Shown here in pieces: positions 6,467-10,859 of a DNA stretch of 10,859 nucleotides. The notes below the pieces were generated by a model. That model made no database searches. It was not told where the DNA came from and saw nothing but the letters and a program-made list of their open reading frames with translations. The stretch is from an uncultured Bacilli bacterium. GTDB lineage: Bacteria > Bacillota_I > Bacilli_A > RF39 > UBA660. Positions within the stretch are counted from its first letter, which is position 1. Each line of letters begins with the position of its first letter. The position numbers and the translations under genes are program-made. The stretch spans positions 1-10,859 of the forward strand of contig CALVWH010000009.1 in assembly GCA_944364705.1 (NCBI GenBank), written 5' to 3'.

Positions 6467-7968
6467 ACTATCAAGTTGGACTTTATATTCGCCTATCTAA
6501 AGAAGATTTTGATAAAAAAGATCATGCAGAAAGTGAGAGTATTCAAAACCAAAGAACTTTATTAGAAAATTATGTCAAAAAAAAGAATTTAAACATCTAT
6601 GATGAATATATTGACGATGGTTTTTCTGGAACCAATTTTGATCGTCCTAGCTTTCAAAGATTATTAAAAGATATTGAAAAAAAAAGAGTGAACATGGTTA
6701 TTACCAAAGATTTATCAAGGCTTGGAAGAGACTATATTCATACTGGATATTTATTGGAACAATATTTTCCGTTAAACAAAGTTCGATATGTTTCTATTTT
6801 AGATCAAATTGATACAGAATCCGATACTTCTAATAACGATATTGCTCCTTTTAAGTCTCTCTTTAATGATATGCAAAGTAAAGATACATCAAAAAAAATA
6901 AGATCAATTTTACAAACAAAGAAAAAGCAAGGACTATTTTTAGGGAGTTCTTCTTCTTACGGATATCAAAAAGATCCATTCAACAAACATAAATTAATCA
7001 TAGATCCAAAAACAGCTCCCATTGTAAAAAAAATTTTTCTATTAACCTATCAAGGAAAAAGTAAACAACAAATTTGTAATTTTTTAAACAAAGAAAACAT
7101 TCCAACTCCGACAAATTATAAACATCCAGAAAAACAAATTAAGCAATGGACAACAAATTGTTTATATCCAATTTTAAGAAATCCAATCTATCTTGGTCAT
7201 ATGGTTCAAGGTAGACAAGCAAAATTAAATTATAAATCCAAAAAAAGAATCCTTTTATCCAAAGAACAATGGATTGTGGTTCCAAATACCCATGAACCCA
7301 TCATTCCTTCGAAAGTTTTTGAAACAATTCATTCAAGAAAAAAAGAAAAACGAAAAGAATCTTTATCCTCGATTCTTGATTCTCTTCTATTCTGTGATGA
7401 CTGCCAATCCCCAATGAAACTCTTAAAAGATGATAGAAATAAAAAAAATCCACACTATAATTTAAATTGTTCTTCTTATTTATCCCATTTGCAAAAACAA
7501 ACTTGCACATCACATTTTATTTCCTATACCTTGATGGAATCCACAATAAAAGAGAAAATTTCCCATTATCTTCATTCAACCACGCCAAAGAAAATCTATT
7601 CTTTACTAAAAAAGGAAAAAGAAAAGGAAATAGATGTACAAAAAAAATTTCTATTAGAGAGAAAACAAAAAGAAGAAAATATTTTATTAAATTTATATCA
7701 AGATCAAATAGATCATACGATCGATCCTATCATATATAAGAATTTAAAACAAAAAACAAATGAAAAATTAAAAGAAATAGAAAAAGATATCTTTACCTTT
7801 GATCAAAAAACATATGATTTTTCTTCTATAGAAAAAATCGTTCAAAACTTTTGGAAGCAACCTTTTACCAATGATTTTTTATGTTTTATCATTGAAAAGA
7901 TTCTAATTACAAAAAACAAAGACATAAAAATTTATTATCGTTTTTCTTCACACCAGAGGTTAAAATAA
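6463..7968 (+). CDS. Large serine recombinase of E3, complete
   Basis: 501-residue site-specific recombinase expected to integrate and excise E3. The resolvase domain (about 4-155) has catalytic Ser12 in YIRLSKED, then GFSGTNFDRPSF and KDLSRLGRD. The recombinase domain follows (about 165-290, with YGYQKDP and EQWIVVPNTHEPII), then a zinc ribbon (Cys311, Cys314, Cys336, Cys348), a coiled coil (about 375-440) and the usual end IIEKILITKNKDIKIYYRF. It is homologous to the E2 enzyme over its whole length but intact. The frame runs across the right CC core at 7953-7954, so the last residues (QRLK) and the stop are encoded by the interrupted host gene. In the circular form the stop would come four codons earlier, giving SSHL at the end. 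Confidence 0.93.
   Translation: MNYQVGLYIRLSKEDFDKKDHAESESIQNQRTLLENYVKKKNLNIYDEYIDDGFSGTNFDRPSFQRLLKDIEKKRVNMVITKDLSRLGRDYIHTGYLLEQYFPLNKVRYVSILDQIDTESDTSNNDIAPFKSLFNDMQSKDTSKKIRSILQTKKKQGLFLGSSSSYGYQKDPFNKHKLIIDPKTAPIVKKIFLLTYQGKSKQQICNFLNKENIPTPTNYKHPEKQIKQWTTNCLYPILRNPIYLGHMVQGRQAKLNYKSKKRILLSKEQWIVVPNTHEPIIPSKVFETIHSRKKEKRKESLSSILDSLLFCDDCQSPMKLLKDDRNKKNPHYNLNCSSYLSHLQKQTCTSHFISYTLMESTIKEKISHYLHSTTPKKIYSLLKKEKEKEIDVQKKFLLERKQKEENILLNLYQDQIDHTIDPIIYKNLKQKTNEKLKEIEKDIFTFDQKTYDFSSIEKIVQNFWKQPFTNDFLCFIIEKILITKNKDIKIYYRFSSHQRLK
7941..7952 (+). repeat. Right inverted arm of E3 attachment site
   Basis: TTTTTCTTCACA directly precedes the right CC core and is the perfect reverse complement of the left arm at 5307-5318. 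It overlaps the 3' end of the recombinase coding frame. Confidence 0.8.
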
Positions 7969-8161
7969 TCTCAAGATCAATTCCCTCTTCTTCAAAATAA
8001 CCTAATTCTTTGGCAACGTATTGTGGTGCATAAAAAACACTATGCGTTACTTCAGCAAGTCGTACCTTTTTAAAATTACTAGATTTTCGATTATGAATAA
8101 GGAAAAAGGCTGCCACAATTAAAATAACGAACACACTACAAGAAATTATAATTTTTCTCAA
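7953..8161 (-). pseudogene. Substrate-binding protein, N-terminal piece (residues 1-70 of the rebuilt protein)
   Basis: First piece of the importer's binding protein. It starts at TTG 8161, nine bases after a strong AAAAGGAGG (8171-8178). A basic start and a hydrophobic segment (about 5-22) form a signal or membrane anchor; there is no lipobox Cys after it, so it is not an obvious lipoprotein. The mature part opens with VRLAEVTHSVFYAPQYVAKE and GYFEEEGIDLEIILTSG, hallmark of the NMT1/SsuA/ThiY-like family. At Gly70 the frame enters element E3 and, as it stands, adds about 14 foreign residues before a stop at 7907. Substrate is unknown: nitrate, sulfonate, taurine and thiamine-precursor systems all use this fold. 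Confidence 0.93.
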
Positions 8162-8170
8162 TTTTCTTAT

Positions 8171-8192
8171 CCTCCTTTTCTAGTTTAGTATA
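8171..8192 (-). promoter_or_regulatory. Possible -10 box and ribosome binding site of the importer operon
   Basis: On the minus strand TATACT (8192-8187) stands shortly ahead of AAAAGGAGG and the TTG start. No convincing -35 hexamer is seen at 17 bp. With the tsaD terminator immediately upstream, the operon needs a promoter in this 60-bp gap. The gap is too short for a TPP riboswitch, so the common riboswitch control of thiamine-type importers is not visible here. Confidence 0.4.
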
Positions 8193-8218
8193 TTCGATAC
8201 CTTTATTTTGGTTTGGGC

Positions 8219-8250
8219 AAAAAAAAAGATGAAAATTTAAATTTCATCGT
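8219..8250 (-). terminator. Rho-independent terminator after tsaD
   Basis: On the minus strand GATGAAA and TTTCATC form a stem around an AT-rich centre that includes the tsaD stop codon, followed by nine T's. It separates the t6A operon from the importer operon. Confidence 0.75.
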
Positions 8251-9250
8251 ATAATTTAGCATTTGGCTTTGCGTTTAAAGAAAGATCTGCAGTAATTCCT
8301 TTTAAATGTGCATAATAAGCAGCTGCTCCAATCATCGTAGCGTTATCGGTACAATATTTTAAATCTGGGATCGATAAATGAATGTTTTTTTCTTGACAAA
8401 GTTCCGTTAATTTTTCTCTAAGTCCTTTGTTAGCAGCAACACCTCCGGCAACAATTAAATTTTTTACATGAAATTCTTCTAACGCTCGCATTGTTTTTTT
8501 CGTAAGAATTTGAACCACTCGATTTTGAAAGGAACAAGCCAAGTTTTCTTTACAAATTGGGATATCTTTTTGTGCATATTTATGATTTAAATTAATTACA
8601 GCACTTTTCATTCCACTAAAACTAAAGTTATAACTTTGATCATCTAAAGGAAGTGGTAAATCGTAAGTATCCATTCCTTGATGAGCAAGCATGTCAACTT
8701 TTGGACCACCAGGATAAGGTAAATCTAAAACACGTGCTACTTTATCATAAGATTCTCCAACTGCATCATCTAAAGTTCCACCAATTCGTTTAAAAGAATA
8801 ATGATCTTCCATAAGAATTAAGTCCGTATGTCCACCACTTACGACTAAAGCTAATAAAGGAAATTCCATTTTTTCCTTCAAGTTATTCGCATAAATATGT
8901 CCTGCTATATGATGGACAGGAATCAACGGCTTTTGATACATATAAGATAATGTTTTTGCACATTCAATTCCAACAAGTAAAGATCCAACCAAACCAGGAC
9001 CATAAGTTACTGCGATCGCATCCATATCTTCTATATTTTTTTTTGCTTTTTTCAATAATTCATCTAATAAGAGAATAATCGACTCGACATACATACGGCT
9101 AGCAATTTCAGGAACTACACCACCGTAATGTGCATGAGTATCCATTTGTGTAAACGTTACAGTTGCGATTCCCGTATGCCCATTTTGAACAATCGACATA
9201 CTTGTTTCATCACAACTAGACTCGATTGCTAATACATAAAAGTCTTTCAT
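8237..9250 (-). CDS. tsaD: tRNA N6-adenosine threonylcarbamoyltransferase TsaD
   Basis: Transfers threonylcarbamoyl from TC-AMP to A37 of tRNAs that read ANN codons, making t6A, with TsaB and TsaE in the cytoplasm. 337 aa, full length. Visible motifs: ESSCDETSMSIV (10-21), metal ligands His114 and His118 in VHHIAGH, VSGGHTDLILM (137-147), GGTLDDAVGESYDKVAR (157-173), FSFSGMKSAV (209-218), VAGGVAANKGLREK (267-280), and Asp302 in CTDNATMIGAAAY as third metal ligand. The ATG follows the rimI stop almost directly, with GAGGTG as binding site. It is the last gene of the operon and ends in a terminator. Nothing looks disturbed, unlike the importer operon next door. Confidence 0.98.
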   Translation of the reverse strand: MKDFYVLAIESSCDETSMSIVQNGHTGIATVTFTQMDTHAHYGGVVPEIASRMYVESIILLLDELLKKAKKNIEDMDAIAVTYGPGLVGSLLVGIECAKTLSYMYQKPLIPVHHIAGHIYANNLKEKMEFPLLALVVSGGHTDLILMEDHYSFKRIGGTLDDAVGESYDKVARVLDLPYPGGPKVDMLAHQGMDTYDLPLPLDDQSYNFSFSGMKSAVINLNHKYAQKDIPICKENLACSFQNRVVQILTKKTMRALEEFHVKNLIVAGGVAANKGLREKLTELCQEKNIHLSIPDLKYCTDNATMIGAAAYYAHLKGITADLSLNAKPNAKLYDEI

Positions 9251-9652
9251 TTATAACACCTCTTGATACATCAAATATGCATCGCCATCAGAATAATAAT
9301 TTTTACGAATCGATACAATTTGAAAATGACATTTTTGATATAAAGCTATGGCAGGTTTATTTTTTTCATTTACTTCTAAACTAATTTCTTTTACTCCCTT
9401 ATGTTTTAATAAATGAATAATTTCATTTAAAAAAAATGTACCAATCCCATGATTTTGATACCTAGGAAAAACATAAAGATAATCAACTTCTGCACGTTCT
9501 AAAAATCTCTGAATTTTACAAAATCCAATCATTTCTGGATTTTCATATACATAATATTCCTCGTAATCTTCATAGGTTGGATGAGTATCTTGAAAATAAG
9601 ATAAATAAGGAATAATTTTATTCAATTCCGTTTTCGTAAGTAAACGAATCAT
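9251..9652 (-). CDS. rimI: GNAT N-acetyltransferase, RimI-like
   Basis: A 133-aa GCN5-related acetyltransferase that by family and position would acetylate the N-terminal alanine of ribosomal protein S18 using acetyl-CoA. The acetyl-CoA loop is RYQNHGIG (64-71), followed by the family's VNEKNKPAIALYQKCHF (94-110) and the RimI-typical RKNYY near 116-120. It lies between tsaB and tsaD, the common Bacillota order. Its start overlaps the tsaB 3' end by 35 bp, and GGAGG stands seven bases before the ATG, which supports this start. The true substrate of RimI homologues in Bacillota is often untested. Confidence 0.88.
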   Translation of the reverse strand: MIRLLTKTELNKIIPYLSYFQDTHPTYEDYEEYYVYENPEMIGFCKIQRFLERAEVDYLYVFPRYQNHGIGTFFLNEIIHLLKHKGVKEISLEVNEKNKPAIALYQKCHFQIVSIRKNYYSDGDAYLMYQEVL

Positions 9653-10259
9653 TTTTTTCCTCCGCTTCTGTTTTCTTTAAATATTTTGGGTTAACATCAT
9701 AGACATTTGTTGAAGGTGTATTTTTATATTTGTCCCATATTTTATATACATTTTCGGACGGATTTACCGTATTTGGAAACAAATCGGAAATACCCACAAA
9801 AGAAACATCTAAATTTTGAACTTTTTCTTTCAAAGCATCCATAGAAATGTATTGATCTTCTAAAATGGCATTCAAATTTTCATCATAAATAGCCGAAAAA
9901 ACATATCCTCTTCTAGCATCGATATATGGTACAACATATTTTGATGAAACCTTCGTGGTTGCTAAAAGCTCCAATTTAGAAATTGGGACAATCTCTGCTT
10001 TTAAACCATAAGCCAATGTTTTTGCGATCGTAACACCAACACGAATGCCAGTAAAACTTCCAGGCCCTTGTGTCACATATATTCTATCAATATCATGAAC
10101 TGTCAAATGATTTTTTTCAAGTTCTTTTTTTAATGTCAAAAGAAAACAGCTAGAGATCTCTACAATATTTTCAGATTTATAAAAAGATAAAATTCGATCA
10201 TCTTTTAGAAAAGATATAATAAAATTGTGATCAGCAGTATCTAATAATAAAGATATCAT
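9618..10259 (-). CDS. tsaB: tRNA t6A biosynthesis protein TsaB
   Basis: Non-catalytic partner of TsaD with an ASKHA fold. 213 aa. The signature segments are LLLDTAD at the start, VTQGPGSFTGIRVGVTIAKT (62-81) and PYIDARRGYVFSAIY (111-125). The second half is variable and acidic, as usual. The ATG overlaps the tsaE stop as ATGA (10256-10259), so translation is coupled; the 3' end overlaps rimI. TsaB dimerises with TsaD and TsaE binds at their interface. Confidence 0.95.
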   Translation of the reverse strand: MISLLLDTADHNFIISFLKDDRILSFYKSENIVEISSCFLLTLKKELEKNHLTVHDIDRIYVTQGPGSFTGIRVGVTIAKTLAYGLKAEIVPISKLELLATTKVSSKYVVPYIDARRGYVFSAIYDENLNAILEDQYISMDALKEKVQNLDVSFVGISDLFPNTVNPSENVYKIWDKYKNTPSTNVYDVNPKYLKKTEAEEKNDSFTYENGIE

Positions 10260-10705
10260 ATAACAGCTTCACACAACTCTTCATATTTTTTACCCATTGG
10301 TTGTAAAATTAATACTCGTTTATTTTCATCAACAATTTTAAATTTAATATCTAAGCGCTCTTTTGGTAAAATGTCTTTGATCGTATCTGCCCATTCAATT
10401 ACAACTACACCACCCTTTGTGAAATATTCTTCGATGCCTACCCCTTCGGTATTTCCATCAAGACGATAAACATCCATATGATATAAAGGAAGTTCTCCTT
10501 CATACTCTTTAATAATCGTAAAGGTTGGGGAAGTAATCGGTTCTTGTACTCCTAAAGCATTTGCGATTCCTTTCGTAAAAACGGTTTTTCCACTCCCTAA
10601 TTCTCCATTTAAACAAATGATCATATTTGGAAATTTTTCTGATTCAAAATTTTGTGCCAATTCAATGGTATCAAATTCACTTCGCGTTGTAATTTTATAT
10701 TCCAT
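10256..10705 (-). CDS. tsaE: tRNA t6A biosynthesis ATPase TsaE
   Basis: P-loop ATPase needed for turnover of the TsaB-TsaD complex. Walker A GELGSGKT (34-41 counted from the ATG at 10705), then SPTFTIIKEYEG (59-70), YHMDVYRL (75-82) and VVVIEWAD (100-107). 149 aa from this start. An in-frame ATG at 10717 would add four residues but falls five bases after the -10 box with no ribosome binding site, whereas GGTGA lies seven bases before 10705; I therefore choose 10705. It is the first gene of the tsaE-tsaB-rimI-tsaD operon. Confidence 0.95.
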   Translation of the reverse strand: MEYKITTRSEFDTIELAQNFESEKFPNMIICLNGELGSGKTVFTKGIANALGVQEPITSPTFTIIKEYEGELPLYHMDVYRLDGNTEGVGIEEYFTKGGVVVIEWADTIKDILPKERLDIKFKIVDENKRVLILQPMGKKYEELCEAVI

Positions 10706-10721
10706 TCTTATCACCATTCAT

Positions 10722-10750
10722 ATTATAGCAAAAAAAAAAGTTTAAATAAA
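10722..10750 (-). promoter_or_regulatory. Probable promoter of the t6A operon
   Basis: On the minus strand an extended -10, TGCTATAAT, has its TATAAT at 10727-10722. TTTATT lies 17 bp upstream as a weak -35. An extended -10 tolerates a weak -35. The transcript would start near 10715, ahead of GGTGA and the ATG at 10705. Confidence 0.6.
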
Positions 10751-10758
10751 CCTTTTTT
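10731..10758 (-). terminator. Possible bidirectional terminator upstream of tsaE
   Basis: On the minus strand GTTTA-TT-TAAAC is flanked by an A-run before and a T-run after, the outer A's and T's extending the stem with one bulged G. It is GC-poor, so its strength is doubtful. It would end the gene to the right of the window. From here to 10859 I see no convincing gene. Confidence 0.4.
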
Positions 10759-10859
10759 GAAAATAATTTTACTTTCTCCGAATGAATTCTAATAAGGACT
10801 TCAAGCATTTTTTTATCCATCATAAGAATCTATTTGTCGACAATAAAATATTTAAAAAA

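Larger units (their letters stand above)
5305..7954 (+). mobile_element. Serine-recombinase element E3 with DUF2935-type cargo, inserted in the binding-protein gene
   Basis: A 2,648-bp insertion bounded by CC (5305-5306 and 7953-7954, inside a shared CACC). It holds a minus-strand DUF2935-type gene on the left and a plus-strand pair, a 31-aa ORF and a complete serine recombinase, on the right. Joined end to end it forms a perfect 12-bp inverted repeat directly flanking CC. Removing it joins TCT-GG to T-GCG-GAT, rebuilding LTSGADKV in frame. It shares CC core, orientation, size and recombinase family with E2 but has different cargo and gene order. Confidence 0.88.

Noticed and set aside
7301..7739. 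Open frames on both strands inside the E3 recombinase
   Set aside because: Shadows of the recombinase frame, which carries clear catalytic and zinc-ribbon motifs.
2424..7954. A single 5.5-kb element with two recombinases whose insertion deleted about 70 codons of the binding-protein gene
   Set aside because: The missing codons are present at 5083-5306, in order and in frame, with CC junctions on both sides; two separate elements explain everything.
8162..8236. Riboswitch (for example TPP) ahead of the importer operon
   Set aside because: Only about 75 bases separate the tsaD stop from the TTG start, much of it terminator and ribosome binding site; no riboswitch core motif is visible.
10695..10823. 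Minus-strand 42-aa ORF upstream of tsaE
   Set aside because: No ribosome binding site; it runs through the probable terminator and the tsaE promoter and start; composition looks like chance in AT-rich DNA.
1..10859. tRNA genes, rRNA, CRISPR arrays, or DDE-type insertion sequences
   Set aside because: No cloverleaf-like sequence, no regularly spaced repeats and no DDE transposase were found; the mobile elements use serine recombinases instead.

Overview
The window is AT-rich DNA (G+C low, roughly 30%) with AGGAGG/AGGTGA ribosome binding sites, TTG as well as ATG starts, TGA used as stop, and the tsaE-tsaB-rimI-tsaD cluster. This points to a low-GC Bacillota (Bacilli/Erysipelotrichia- or Clostridia-like) chromosome read with the standard code. 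I cannot name the genus.

Layout on the minus strand, right to left: a housekeeping operon for tRNA t6A modification (tsaE, tsaB, rimI, tsaD; 10705 to 8237), then an operon for a NitT/TauT-type ABC importer (substrate-binding protein, ATPase, permease; 8161 to about 510). The importer operon is broken up by three separate insertions of small serine-recombinase elements, all in the same orientation (recombinase genes on the plus strand).

The binding-protein gene is in three pieces: N-terminal (8161-7953), middle (5306-5083) and C-terminal (2424-1861). The middle piece sits in what first looks like an empty intergenic stretch. Removing two elements of 2,660 bp (E2, 2423-5084) and 2,648 bp (E3, 5305-7954) rejoins the pieces into an unbroken 993-nt reading frame (330 aa). 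In both cases the breakpoints share a CC on the plus strand (GG on the coding strand). Closing each element into a circle on paper gives an inverted-repeat attP: a perfect 12-bp repeat directly flanking CC in E3, and an imperfect one (9 of 11 matching arms) around CC in E2. The permease is cut at a CCCC run by a third element (E1), of which only the recombinase 3' end is in the window. Only the ATPase gene is unbroken.

E2 carries a 38-aa ORF, a recombinase with an in-frame premature TAA, a membrane-anchored EndA/Spd-type nuclease and possibly a 25-aa hydrophobic peptide. E3 carries a DUF2935-type protein, a 31-aa ORF and an intact recombinase whose reading frame runs through the attachment site into the host gene. 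In both elements the short ORF overlaps the recombinase by ATGA and has the same TTAGGTGA-N4-ATGAA leader. The host gene pieces show no stops or frameshifts, so the insertions are either recent or reversible. Whether excision switches the transporter on is a testable inference, not something the sequence proves.
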